A stretch of DNA of 38,361 nucleotides from an uncultured Clostridium sp. GTDB lineage: Bacteria; Bacillota; Clostridia; TANB77; CAG-508. Shown here piece after piece: positions 1-8,001 of the stretch. The notes below the pieces were generated by a model that saw only the letters and a program-made list of their open reading frames with translations, made no database searches and had not been told where the DNA came from. Positions within the stretch are counted from its first letter, which is position 1. Each line of letters starts with the position of its first letter. The position numbers and the translations under genes are program-made. The stretch covers positions 1-38,361 of the forward strand of contig CANPOS010000019.1 in the NCBI GenBank assembly GCA_947575745.1. The letters run 5' to 3'.

Positions 1-487
1 CTTTATAAAAATCTTCCTTTGCATATTTTAATAAATCTTCAAACATTAACCCTTGCTTATTCCTATGACCATATATTAGATAATTACTACTACCATTTTC
101 TAAATCAAAATCTTTATCTAAAAACAAACTTCCGCTACTTGCTTTTTCCTTTTTATAGTTATGTGTTAGGTAAAAGTCATTATCAGTAGTCTGTAATACT
201 GGGGAATTGATATTAGTTCCTTCTATTTCTAGCCAACCTATGATTTCGTTATTTTCTTTTTGTAATTCTTCTAATTTTATCATTACTTCCGTTTTTTGAG
301 GTGTTATTTCTGTAATATCCACTTCAATATCATTTAATATGTCGGTATTTACTTTTTTGTCCTTATTTCTATTGTATAAGTAATAACTAATATAAACAAT
401 TCCAATAACAAAAATAAATACTAAAACTACTAAAATCAAATTCTTCAATTTATTAGCTTGTCTACTATGTCTTGATTTCTTTTTCAT
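1..487 (-). CDS. srtB: Class B sortase, 3' end cut by window edge
   Basis: I translated this by hand from ATG at 487 (preceded by GTGAGGGAT); 162 codons are visible before the window ends. The N-terminus is basic and followed by one membrane segment (about residues 17-37, LILVVLVFIFVIGIVYISYY), as in sortases anchored by the N-terminus. The body has the class B pattern: NEIIGWLEIEGTNINSPVLQ, then a YLTHNY segment, SSGSLFLD, and IYGHRNKQGLMFEDLLKY with the catalytic His in YGH. The catalytic Cys and Arg lie beyond the edge. Sortase B enzymes join sorted proteins to peptidoglycan. The gene next to it ends in TPKTG, a good match to the (S/P)PXTG type of signal known for clostridial SrtB, so enzyme and substrate are probably co-expressed from the minus strand. 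Confidence 0.9.
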   Translation of the reverse strand, partial: MKKKSRHSRQANKLKNLILVVLVFIFVIGIVYISYYLYNRNKDKKVNTDILNDIEVDITEITPQKTEVMIKLEELQKENNEIIGWLEIEGTNINSPVLQTTDNDFYLTHNYKKEKASSGSLFLDKDFDLENGSSNYLIYGHRNKQGLMFEDLLKYAKEDFYK

Positions 488-550
488 TGTATCCCTCACT
501 TTAAAAATAGGGTAGTATATAATACTACCCATATACATTATAGCAAACCA

Positions 551-1660
551 TTAAATTTTCTTCTTTAATGCAACTATTCCAATACCACTTAATATTGTTG
601 TAGCTAATACATAACTCATTATATCTATTGTTCCAGTTTTTGGGGTTGTATCTTTTTCACCTTTATTTGTTGTAGGTGTTTTGTCTTGGTTTGTTGTAGG
701 TGCTTGATTATTTTCTCCTTGTGTTTTTTCTGTAAGTACTGATATAGCAAACGGAGAAAGTTCAGTTACTTCTATTGTTGCTTTTCCATCTTTTATTGTA
801 CCATTAAAATATTCAATTTCGCCATTTGAACTTTTTTGATGTGCGACAACAAATTTCTTGTCATTATATTTTGTTCCAATATCAAAATTTAATGTTAATT
901 TTCCTTCAAAGTTTCCATTTTCTATTTTTATTTCTTTTACAAATAAAACCTCATTATTATATTGACTAAACTCATTTTTTAAATGATGTGTTAATACAGT
1001 TTGCATCATTTGAAATTCAGGTACTGTTTCTACTATTTCATTTGAAACTAATTTTGCACCAGATGATATTTTTCCAGTAATTCCTATTTTTACATCACTA
1101 TTAGTATCATTACTTGTAATTGTATTTGTTTGTAATGTTTCTTTATCTGCTAAAGTTATATTGCTTGGAAGTAATAAAGTCCAATTATCAATAGATGTAT
1201 CAATATAATAATAACCATTATTTGCTTCTGTTGGTAATATTGCATCTTTATTAAGCTTTAAAGTATATGCACAAATATTTCCATCTCCTTGAAAGTTGCC
1301 CCATATTGTTGTATTTGTTTGCTCTAAAGTTCCAAAATTTATTCCGTTTACACTTAAGGTACAATTAGCAATTTTATTTGCTGTATTTCCATCCCAAAGT
1401 ATATATGTATTTCCACGAACTAATTGCGTTATTTTAATTTTATTAAATTCTTCTTTTGTTATTGCAGGTTCTCCTTTTCCATATTCTCCAAAAACATTTG
1501 GGTCAGTATCAAGTGTTGTTGCAATGTCTAAAGAAGTTGTTATACCTTCTATCCAAGTTTTGTTGCTAATATCTGTTGTTGCCTCAACTTTTGTTATTCC
1601 TAACAATAACATAGAAAGCATTGTAATCATTATTAAAAATACTAATTTTTTTGTTCTCAT
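551..1660 (-). CDS. Sortase-anchored surface protein (TPKTG sorting signal)
   Basis: The start is placed at 1660 (MRTKKLVFLIMITM) because a strong GAGGAGGAA site lies just upstream (about 1668-1676); a longer reading from 1717 lacks such a site and puts extra basic residues before the signal peptide. The 369-aa product has a signal peptide ending near KVEATT, a long extracellular region, a segment reading TELSPFAISVL typical of clostridial wall proteins, a Thr/Gln/Asn-rich spacer, and a C-terminal sorting signal TPKTG followed by a hydrophobic helix and KKKI. It is probably cut after the Thr of TPKTG and attached to the wall by the sortase encoded 63 bases downstream. The ligand or function of the outer region is not recognisable. 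Confidence 0.88.
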   Translation of the reverse strand: MRTKKLVFLIMITMLSMLLLGITKVEATTDISNKTWIEGITTSLDIATTLDTDPNVFGEYGKGEPAITKEEFNKIKITQLVRGNTYILWDGNTANKIANCTLSVNGINFGTLEQTNTTIWGNFQGDGNICAYTLKLNKDAILPTEANNGYYYIDTSIDNWTLLLPSNITLADKETLQTNTITSNDTNSDVKIGITGKISSGAKLVSNEIVETVPEFQMMQTVLTHHLKNEFSQYNNEVLFVKEIKIENGNFEGKLTLNFDIGTKYNDKKFVVAHQKSSNGEIEYFNGTIKDGKATIEVTELSPFAISVLTEKTQGENNQAPTTNQDKTPTTNKGEKDTTPKTGTIDIMSYVLATTILSGIGIVALKKKI

Positions 1661-1727
1661 TTTAAAATTCCTCCTCAAATTTTTTCTTATTATTTTAAAT
1701 ATTTTTGTGATTTGCAATTATAATATT

Positions 1728-1808
1728 TTATATTATCAAGCAAACTTTTTGCTCTTCTGGTGTCATTTTAGGGTAAATCTTATAAGTAATGATATGTATT
1801 AAAAACAT
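1728..1808 (-). pseudogene. Decayed copy of the neighbouring 48-aa membrane protein gene
   Basis: Reading from ATG at 1808 gives a 26-residue peptide ending MTPEEQKVCLII and then TAA. The intact gene at 1924-2070 carries MTPEEQKIWLIILG at the matching place. Both copies share the upstream string ACTCCTTTCAT (AGGAGT ribosome site on the minus strand) and a promoter at the same distance class. The copy has lost its membrane helix, so it looks like a tandem duplicate in decay. It could still be made as a short peptide. Confidence 0.6.
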
Positions 1809-1883
1809 TTTATACACTCCTTTCATTAGAAAAAATTTATCTATTTTTTAACTGAATTGAATTTGCATATAATTTTCATTTTG

Positions 1884-1912
1884 ATTATACACAAATATTC
1901 GATAAAAAACAA
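1884..1912 (-). promoter_or_regulatory. Promoter before the decayed small gene and surface-protein operon
   Basis: On the minus strand: -35 TTGTTT (1907-1912), a 17-base spacer and -10 TATAAT (1884-1889). It now probably drives the decayed copy plus the TPKTG protein and sortase. Confidence 0.55.
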
Positions 1913-1923
1913 CAATTTACACT

Positions 1924-2070
1924 TTATTTATCTTTTTTATTCTTGAAAAAGTAGTATATTCCATAAATGACCAATGCTAGAGCTATTATTCCTAATATTA
2001 TCAACCAGATTTTTTGTTCTTCTGGTGTCATTTCTGCCCATGTCTTGCCATTTCCATGTAATGAAAACAT
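1924..2070 (-). CDS. 48-aa single-pass membrane protein next to the sortase locus
   Basis: The ORF runs from ATG 2070 to TAA 1924 with a good AAAGGAGT site upstream. The product begins MFSLHGNGKTWAEMTPEEQK, continues with one hydrophobic helix (about residues 22-42), and ends in a basic tail KNKKDK, so it should sit N-out/C-in. The family is not recognised. A decayed paralogue lies 115 bases downstream, and both precede a sorted surface protein and its sortase, so a role in wall-protein export or anchoring is possible but is inference. Confidence 0.75.
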   Translation of the reverse strand: MFSLHGNGKTWAEMTPEEQKIWLIILGIIALALVIYGIYYFFKNKKDK

Positions 2071-2111
2071 CTCAAAAACTCCTTTCATTTTAATAAACTT
2101 ATCTAGGGTAT

Positions 2112-2140
2112 ATTATACATTATTGTTTTTTATTTTTCAA
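2112..2140 (-). promoter_or_regulatory. Promoter of the 48-aa membrane protein gene
   Basis: On the minus strand: -35 TTGAAA (2135-2140), exactly 17 bases, -10 TATAAT (2112-2117). Confidence 0.65.
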
Positions 2141-2145
2141 CTATT

Positions 2146-2230
2146 TTTGAACTAAAATTCATTCTCTTTTCAACTATACATAATCAAATCAAAATTGTAG
2201 AATACTAATATAAACTAAAAATAGTTCAAA
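2146..2230. promoter_or_regulatory. Inverted repeat TTTGAACTA / TAGTTCAAA before the RHH gene
   Basis: The 9-base arms lie at 2146-2154 and 2222-2230 and flank the probable promoter region of the ribbon-helix-helix gene; the right arm abuts its ribosome site. Such proteins often control their own genes by binding repeats, so these may be operator half-sites. Confidence 0.35.
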
Positions 2231-2243
2231 GGTGGTGCAAAAT

Positions 2244-2441
2244 ATGAGTTTCAAAATACCTAGTGGGTCAGATAAAGTTCAGTTTTCAATAAGAATAGAC
2301 GAAGATGACTTTAATGTAATAGAGAAATTATCAGTTAAAAGTAAGAAATCAAACAACTATATTATTAATGCTATGATAAAATATGCAATAGATAATATGG
2401 ACTTAAAAGATATAAAAAATGTTAAAATTGATGAAAAATAA
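2244..2441 (+). CDS. Small ribbon-helix-helix (Arc/MetJ-type) DNA-binding protein
   Basis: The start ATG at 2244 is preceded by AAAGGTGGTG; a GTG 12 bases upstream lies inside that site and is less likely. The 65-aa product has the RHH pattern: a beta strand VQFSIRIDEDD, helix FNVIEKLSVKS, a turn KKSNN, and helix YIINAMIKYAIDNM. RHH dimers bind DNA with the paired strands. Its neighbours (a structured three-way junction just downstream, a broken nuclease gene and a defence pair) suggest a small mobile or accessory island. It could regulate itself or serve as an antitoxin, but no toxin partner is seen. Confidence 0.72.
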   Translation: MSFKIPSGSDKVQFSIRIDEDDFNVIEKLSVKSKKSNNYIINAMIKYAIDNMDLKDIKNVKIDEK

Positions 2442-2446
2442 AGCAA

Positions 2447-2559
2447 ACCATATATAAAAATTAAGTAAAAACACGTAGGGAATTAAAAGGATAGTGTTTT
2501 TACTGGTATTATTGCTACTTTGCCTAACTGCGAAGCAATAATAAATTTTTATATATGGT
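2447..2559. ncRNA. Perfect three-way-junction element after the RHH gene
   Basis: Three perfect stems enclose each other: P1 2447-2462 with 2544-2559 (16 bp), P2 2464-2474 with 2494-2504 (11 bp, 19-base loop) and P3 2507-2516 with 2534-2543 (10 bp, 17-base loop). Only three junction bases are unpaired. Loop 2 contains TAGG and loop 3 contains CCTA, which could pair as a kissing contact. It starts six bases after the RHH stop codon. It may be a structured RNA, a cruciform recognised by a mobile-element enzyme, or a MITE; the sequence alone does not decide. I recognise no named RNA family. Confidence 0.55.
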
Positions 2560-2813
2560 GTATTTCCCTCTTATAAAAATTTAATGCAATAAGTAATGCA
2601 ATATGTATATTTTTGAAAATACCTTGTATAAATTTTAAATTCGAGGTATCATATAAAAAGTATTAAAAATGTAGTAAATCAAATATGTTTAAAATCATGT
2701 GAAAGCATTGAAAATCAACAAATGTAACCCTGCCCACCAAGATAAAGCAAGCTTAAAGGCTTGCTTTAAAAATACCTCAACATACAAACATAAGTTTTAC
2801 AAAAGGAGGAATA
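2560..2813. other. Gene-free stretch with two short hairpins
   Basis: No coding region is visible. A weak hairpin ATACCTTG/CGAGGTAT lies near 2620-2650. A perfect 10-bp hairpin TAAAGCAAGC-TTAAAG-GCTTGCTTTA is at 2743-2768. It lacks a T-run, so it is only terminator-like. The string CTGCCCACCA before it resembles a tRNA 3' end, but no tRNA body precedes it. Confidence 0.5.
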
Positions 2814-3199
2814 ATGAATTTTAAAACGAATAAAGAAAAAGGAAATTAAGGATTAGGTATAGCTATTGCATATTTTTTTACTAATGGATATATATAGTAT
2901 CAATACCACTAAATGATACACAAGATTATGATTTAATAGTTGAAAAGGAAAACGTATTTTTAAGTGTACAAGTAAAAACTACTGGTTGTAAAACAAAATA
3001 TGGAAACTATCAAGTGGCATTGAAGAGTTGTGGAGGAACAAAAGGAGATACATATAAAACATTAATTGACACAAAAGTTAGTTTATTATTCATTGTAACA
3101 AGCAATTTATCAATGTATTTAGTACCTGTAAAAAATATTAAAAATAGAAGTACATTAAATTTATGCAGTAAATATGAAGAATATAAAATTAATCAATGA
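2814..3199 (+). pseudogene. Broken PD-(D/E)XK nuclease gene (group I intron endonuclease-like)
   Basis: The gene begins with AAAAGGAGGAATA-ATG at 2814 and encodes MNFKTNKEKGN, then an in-frame TAA (2847-2849), GLGIAIAYFFTNGYI, a second stop after a TA duplication in TATATATAG (about 2893-2897), and then, in another frame, VSIPLNDTQDYDLIVEKEN, SVQVKTT, GNYQVALKSCGG and a C-terminus ending at 3199. The D...(Q)VK pattern (QDYDLIVE...SVQVKTT) fits the PD-(D/E)XK core of the family known from group I intron-associated endonucleases. Two independent lesions mean it is dead. Neither lesion is of the CGG type seen in other genes of this window, which makes it a useful contrast. Confidence 0.75.
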
Positions 3200-3253
3200 T
3201 AAATTTTAGAAAATATTATTACATAAAATATATAATAAAAAATGGAGTAAAAT

Positions 3254-5272
3254 ATGGGAAATAGTAGTTTATGTTATTTTCGAATAGAAAGTGCTAAAAA
3301 TCGAATAGAAGGAAAAGTGGAAGAAAATATATTAAAGAAAGATTTTGTATTTAATAATAAGTATATTATTGAATACAAAGATAAAACATTATTTATATCT
3401 AATAATGATAATTATATAGAAGATTTTTTTAGTATAGGTAATACAGAAAACAATTGCATTAATATAACTTCTATTATAGGAAAAAATGGAGCTGGAAAAA
3501 CAGTAACAATGGCTCTTCTTAATGAATTTGTTTATAGTAATAGATATATAGACATTGATGCTATTATAGTATTTATGATAAATAATAAGTTTGTAATAAT
3601 TGCACCAAAAGGACTTATTGATAATGTAAATAAAGAAGGAATAAATGCAGAATATAAAATATATTACTATAAAGATAAAGAAATAAACAAAGTTGAAGAA
3701 ATGCATCAAGTAATAGATAAGTTAAGAGAAATATATAAAGAGATATATAAAGAAATAACTACAATATATTTTTCAAATGTTGTATCTATAAGAAATACTT
3801 TAATTTCAAGTACAGATGATTCGAAGAATTATTTTAATATTTCTTTAGACAGTGATTTGCAACTTAGTTTTAAACGTAATAGTATAGTAATGAATGAATA
3901 TTGGATTAATGATAAATATATAGATACTAGATTTGATGGTAGACATTATCAAATGATAGCTAATCATAGAAGCGAAAAAAATATAAAATTTATAGTAGAA
4001 GGTAAAAATAGTTTTGATATTCCTATTATAGAAATGAAACTAAATATTTACAATAATGACAGAACAAATATTATTAATCCACCGTTAAGAGATAAGGTAA
4101 GGATATATGATGAATTTAGAGAAGAAGAAAGAAAGGGAAGGATAGTAGTTACTCCAACGAAAAGTGAACAAAAAATATATGAACTGCTTACAAAAGAATT
4201 TAAACAAAAAGAAACTCTTATAATAAAAGGGGAAGAAAAAGCTCAAAAAGAATTAGCTCTAAATATTATTAATTTAGCTATTATAGATAAATATTTTAAT
4301 GAACTTTATTCAAAATTAAATAATTATAATATAATAAAACTTATTAATGAAAGAATAGAAGAAAAAGTTGGAGAAAATTTTACTGATTATAAAGAAGGTT
4401 TTAAATTAATACAAGACTTATTAGGAAAGATTTCAGAAACAACATTAACAGAAATTTATGTCAAAGTAATAGGTGTAGATAATAAAAGAGTAATAGCTAG
4501 TGCAGCTACTGAACAATGTATAGAGTTTATTCAAGATATTAACAAAAGATATATAAAGATATTTGAAGAAATTGAAGAAATTTTTAATAATCCTAATATA
4601 GAAATTGGAACTGCTAAAACAATATATAGTTCAGATAATAGACAATATTATAATTATGAGCCATTTATAATAATAAAAGAGGAAGCATATGAACAATTAT
4701 ATAAAGTAATATCAAATGCAAATGAATTAACAGAATTATTTTATTTTAAATATAAAGGATTAAGTTCAGGACAACAAGCATTATTAGATATGTATTCAGA
4801 GTTTTATTATATAAAAGAAAAAATAAAGACTAATTCTATTTTAGTTTTAATAGATGAACCAGAGTTATATTTTCATCCTGAGTGGCAAAGAAGATTAATA
4901 ACAATATTGATAGATTACTTTAATAGGTATTTTCCTAATAAAAAAGTACAAATTATATTTACATCAAACTCCCCATATACTTTGTCTGACTTACCAAAAG
5001 ACAATGTAATAATGCTAGGAAAAAATGACAATAATATAAATACATTTGCTAGTAATATACATACATTATTAAAAGAAAAGTATTTCATGAATTCTACGAT
5101 GGGAGAATTGGCTAGAACAAAAATTCAGAAACTTGTAAATGATATTAATGAAAACATAGATAATCCACAAAGAATTACAGAAATGAAACAAATAACAGAT
5201 ATGATAGGAGAGGAATTATTAAAAAACAAAATAAAGGAGATGATGAATGATTTAAATGATCAAAATAAATGA
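3254..5272 (+). CDS. AAA/ABC-like ATPase of a Septu-type defence pair (PtuA-like)
   Basis: The 672-aa protein has a P-loop GKNGAGKT at residues 76-83 (SIIGKNGAGKT), a long helical middle rich in charged residues, a signature LSSGQQALLDMYSEF near residue 503, and a Walker B/D-loop LIDEPELYFHPEWQ near 532, followed by an IIFTSNSPYTLSDLP sensor-like segment. This is the SMC/OLD-like ATPase organisation found in anti-phage ATPase + HNH systems such as Septu. Its start is preceded by a TGGAG site. It overlaps the HNH gene by 17 bases, so the two are co-translated. Codon use is very AT-rich, with CGA present. I am sure of the ATPase and infer the defence role from its partner. Confidence 0.85.
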   Translation: MGNSSLCYFRIESAKNRIEGKVEENILKKDFVFNNKYIIEYKDKTLFISNNDNYIEDFFSIGNTENNCINITSIIGKNGAGKTVTMALLNEFVYSNRYIDIDAIIVFMINNKFVIIAPKGLIDNVNKEGINAEYKIYYYKDKEINKVEEMHQVIDKLREIYKEIYKEITTIYFSNVVSIRNTLISSTDDSKNYFNISLDSDLQLSFKRNSIVMNEYWINDKYIDTRFDGRHYQMIANHRSEKNIKFIVEGKNSFDIPIIEMKLNIYNNDRTNIINPPLRDKVRIYDEFREEERKGRIVVTPTKSEQKIYELLTKEFKQKETLIIKGEEKAQKELALNIINLAIIDKYFNELYSKLNNYNIIKLINERIEEKVGENFTDYKEGFKLIQDLLGKISETTLTEIYVKVIGVDNKRVIASAATEQCIEFIQDINKRYIKIFEEIEEIFNNPNIEIGTAKTIYSSDNRQYYNYEPFIIIKEEAYEQLYKVISNANELTELFYFKYKGLSSGQQALLDMYSEFYYIKEKIKTNSILVLIDEPELYFHPEWQRRLITILIDYFNRYFPNKKVQIIFTSNSPYTLSDLPKDNVIMLGKNDNNINTFASNIHTLLKEKYFMNSTMGELARTKIQKLVNDINENIDNPQRITEMKQITDMIGEELLKNKIKEMMNDLNDQNK

Positions 5273-6161
5273 ACCAAGTAAGGAATTAATACAAATATAT
5301 AAAGAAGAAGTTATTCCAAAGATAAAAGAAAAATTAGAGAAAGAAGAAAAGAATAGTACTTATGCTAATATTGTAAAGCAAGTAGAAAAAAACTTAGAGG
5401 AAATAGTAATAGGAAATATAAATTGCATATTAGAAAAGTATAATGAAATACAAATAATGTTTCCAATGGAGTTTAAAGAAATAGGAAAAAACAAAATATT
5501 GTCAAAAGAACAAAAACAATGTAAAGAGTTTTTTGAAAAAATATTTGACTATAAAGAAATTATTCAAAATAATACAGATTTTTCATATACAATATCTAAT
5601 ATGTTAAATGTATCTGTGTGTCCATATTGTAATAGGATATATACAACAACTTGTCAGAGCAAAAATGGAAAAGTAAGACCACAGTTTGATCATTTTTTTG
5701 CAAAATCAAAATATCCTATATTAGCTCTATCAATATATAACTTAGTACCATCATGTTCAATTTGCAATAGTAGGAAAGGGACTAGGGAATTTTCAATAGA
5801 AAAAAATATGTATCCATATCAAGAAGGATTAAATAAAGATAAGTATTTTAGCTATAAATTGGCTAAAGAAGGGAATTATCAAATTATTACATTAAAGAAT
5901 AATGCAAAAATGAATAATAATGATAAAGCATTGATGATAGAAGATATTTATCAAAAAGCACATAGTAATGAAATTAATAATTTAATAAAAAAGCGAGAAA
6001 TATATTCTGAAATCTATATTAAAGAAATTAATCAAATTAAAGGAATTAGGAAGATAACAAAGGAAGAATTGAAGTATTTTTTAGGTTACACTAGCGAAGG
6101 AGAACTAATCAATGTGTCTTTAGGAAAGTTAAAAAATGATATAATTAATGAAATAGTATAA
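5256..6161 (+). CDS. HNH endonuclease of a Septu-type defence pair (PtuB-like)
   Basis: The start lies inside the end of the ATPase gene, with an AAAGGAG site about 20 bases upstream; translational coupling is likely. The 301-aa product has a helical N-terminal third, then a zinc-HNH centre at about residues 120-180: VCPYCNRIY, FDHFFAKSKYP with the metal-binding D/H pair, NLVPSCSICNSRKG with the second CxxC and the conserved Asn. The rest is helical. In Septu systems the ATPase senses infection and the HNH enzyme cuts nucleic acid. The gene ends in a strong stem-loop, so the pair forms a closed two-gene unit. An HNH protein from a retron-like system is an alternative, but no reverse transcriptase is nearby. 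Confidence 0.85.
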   Translation: MIKINEPSKELIQIYKEEVIPKIKEKLEKEEKNSTYANIVKQVEKNLEEIVIGNINCILEKYNEIQIMFPMEFKEIGKNKILSKEQKQCKEFFEKIFDYKEIIQNNTDFSYTISNMLNVSVCPYCNRIYTTTCQSKNGKVRPQFDHFFAKSKYPILALSIYNLVPSCSICNSRKGTREFSIEKNMYPYQEGLNKDKYFSYKLAKEGNYQIITLKNNAKMNNNDKALMIEDIYQKAHSNEINNLIKKREIYSEIYIKEINQIKGIRKITKEELKYFLGYTSEGELINVSLGKLKNDIINEIV

Positions 6162-6201
6162 TTTAACCATTTTGTTTTTAATGACAAAATGGTTAAATTA
6201 T
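6158..6201. terminator. 18-bp perfect stem-loop closing the defence operon
   Basis: Arms at 6158-6175 and 6184-6201 pair perfectly (ATAATTTAACCATTTTGT) around an 8-base loop, and the left arm includes the HNH stop codon. There is no long T-run after it, but TTTTGTTTTTA lies in the loop side. It probably ends or stabilises the transcript in either direction. Confidence 0.6.
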
Positions 6202-6577
6202 GTTCAGGAAAAAGGAAAACAAAAAAATTATATACACAAAATAAAAAAGAATTAGAAAATAAGTATTATAATTACTCTTTCACAAAAATGAATATTTTGG
6301 AAACATTTTATTTATATTAGTTTTATGGTATAAATAAGTAAAATATGAAATTTGCCACTGGTAGCAAGTATCAGAAGTGAAGTTTGCAACATTTGAAGAA
6401 ATAGAAAAGCTTTACAAAGAAAACGTGTTTATAAAGAACAGGTGGGAATTTGTAAGGAAAGAAATAAGAGAATATATATTAAAAAAGAGAATATAAAATT
6501 TTACCCAAATTATATAGACAGAAAACACTTAACATGATAAAATAAATATATTATTAAATATAGATGAAAGGATAATG
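6202..6577 (+). other. Gene-poor stretch with a gene remnant
   Basis: At 6341-6496 one frame reads KYEICHW, a stop (TAG at 6362-6364, one base from TGG), QVSEVKFATFEEIEKLYKEN and FIKNRWEFVRKEIREYI, ending at TAA 6494-6496. This looks like the last 50 or so residues of a decayed gene; there is no start or ribosome site. I cannot name the family. Nothing else in the stretch is convincing. Confidence 0.45.
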
Positions 6578-6607
6578 GCTATTAAAAGATTAAAAACTTT
6601 TAATAGC
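6578..6607. repeat. 11-bp hairpin in the leader of the surface-protein operon
   Basis: GCTATTAAAAG (6578-6588) pairs with CTTTTAATAGC (6597-6607) around an 8-base loop, ending 18 bases before the ATG of the next gene. It could protect the messenger or be a relic terminator without a T-tail. Confidence 0.45.
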
Positions 6608-6625
6608 TATTTGTGAATAAGAATT

Positions 6626-7612
6626 ATGAGAAAATGGTTTACAATAATTATATTTGGATTAATGCTAATGTTTTGGAATAGAAATGTCGAAGCGGCATCA
6701 TTTAAAATAACTGCCTCATCAACAAAAGTAAATCCTAATGGTAGCTTTACAGTTTCAGTAGGAGGAGATTGCATAGGAAGAGTTAATTTGAGTGTCACAA
6801 ATGGTACACTTTCAGCAAATAGTGTTTGGGTAGAACAAAACTATCAAACAGTTAGCGTTAAAGCAGGAAACAGTGGAACAGTGACAGTTACAGCAACACC
6901 AGCAGTAGGTTTTTCAGATGCAGATGCAAATGAATATAAACCAGGAACAAGGAGTGCCAAAGTTTCAATTATAGCTCCAACTATTTCAACGCCTACAGAG
7001 AAGCCAACAACACAGAAGCCTAACACTCAACAGCCAACTACTAAGCCAAATAATCCAACTCAAAAGCCACAAAACAATGCAACAACAAAGCCAAACACAG
7101 AAGGAGAAGTTAAAGAAAAATCTTCAAACAATTTATTATCAGCATTAACTACAAACGTTGGAAATTTAGAGCCAGTCTTTGATGCAAATATAAACGAATA
7201 TAATATAAAGCTACCTGGAGATACACAAACAATTTTAATTAATGCAGAAACAGCAGATAGTAAATCACAAGTAGAAGGATTAGGAGAAAATAAACTTCAA
7301 GTAGGAGAAAATATAATAAATATAAAAGTAATTGCAGAAGACAATTCTGAAAAGATATATACAATAAAAGTTTATGTAGATGAAACACCACAAGTTTATC
7401 TTAAATATAGAGATAAAGAAATAGGAGTTGTAACAAATTTAAAAGATATTACTATTCCAGAAGGGTTTAATAAAAAAGAATATACAATCAAAGAACACAA
7501 AATTAGTATTTTTAATAATGAAAAATTTTCTATATTTTATGGTGTTGATAATGAAAACAACAAAAGTTTTTATATAATAGACACTGAAAAAATGAATGTA
7601 CAAATAAAATGA
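6626..7612 (+). CDS. Secreted protein with a cadherin-like beta-sandwich domain (N-terminal part)
   Basis: The 328-aa product has a signal peptide ending at about VEAAS, an Ig-like beta domain (about 24-115), a Thr/Pro/Lys/Asn-rich spacer with repeated KPTTQKPN-type units (about 117-163), and a cadherin-like beta-sandwich domain (about 170-252; NVGNLEPVFDANINEYNIKL, then IINIKVIAEDNSEKIYTIKV). It then begins a further beta module and stops in the middle of it. The next gene starts by ATGA overlap in the -1 frame, without its own ribosome site, continues the same kind of module and supplies a membrane helix. The two may be one gene split by a frameshift. Likely role: cell-surface adhesion or assembly, inferred. 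Confidence 0.78.
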   Translation: MRKWFTIIIFGLMLMFWNRNVEAASFKITASSTKVNPNGSFTVSVGGDCIGRVNLSVTNGTLSANSVWVEQNYQTVSVKAGNSGTVTVTATPAVGFSDADANEYKPGTRSAKVSIIAPTISTPTEKPTTQKPNTQQPTTKPNNPTQKPQNNATTKPNTEGEVKEKSSNNLLSALTTNVGNLEPVFDANINEYNIKLPGDTQTILINAETADSKSQVEGLGENKLQVGENIINIKVIAEDNSEKIYTIKVYVDETPQVYLKYRDKEIGVVTNLKDITIPEGFNKKEYTIKEHKISIFNNEKFSIFYGVDNENNKSFYIIDTEKMNVQIK

Positions 7613-8001
7613 TTCCTCTAAAAATAGATAATCGTAATTTATATTTACTAGATACATATAGAGAAAAAGAAGGATTTGAAATATCATTAATAACAATAGA
7701 AGAAAAAGAAATAACAGGATATAAATTTAAAGAAGGATTTGAAAATTATTATTTATTAAATGCAATAAACAATGAAGGAGAAAATATAGAATACTTATAT
7801 GAAACTAAAGAAAAAACTTTGCAATTATATTCTAATAGTGCTCCTATAACTTATAACCAATATGAAGGAATGATTAAAGAAATAAATATGAAAAATATAA
7901 TAATATATTCTTTAGTTATAATTTTAGTATTATATACTATTGCTGTGATTTTTATAATTTTAAAATTAAGAAAGGGAAAATTGGATGAAAAAGTGCATTA
8001 G
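7609..8001 (+). CDS. C-terminal part of the cadherin-like surface protein, with membrane anchor
   Basis: This 130-aa frame overlaps the previous one by ATGA and the next by 17 bases. It opens with IPLKIDNRNLYLLDT, which resembles continued beta-module sequence rather than a protein start, has a YETKEKTLQLY segment, and ends with one membrane helix (about 96-118, IIIYSLVIILVLYTIAVIFI) and a basic tail. There is no Shine-Dalgarno sequence before the ATG. Either it is translated by stop-start coupling, or it is the tail of a single membrane-anchored protein after a -1 shift near the A-rich ATAAAATGA. Confidence 0.6.
   Translation: MIPLKIDNRNLYLLDTYREKEGFEISLITIEEKEITGYKFKEGFENYYLLNAINNEGENIEYLYETKEKTLQLYSNSAPITYNQYEGMIKEINMKNIIIYSLVIILVLYTIAVIFIILKLRKGKLDEKVH

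Noticed and set aside
2507..2543. Integron attC site, because of GCCTAAC in the loop
   Set aside because: The core-like string is in a loop and no partner GTTRRRY box is paired with it.
2690..2745. tRNA gene ending CTGCCCACCA
   Set aside because: No T-arm, anticodon arm or matching 5' acceptor strand is present upstream.
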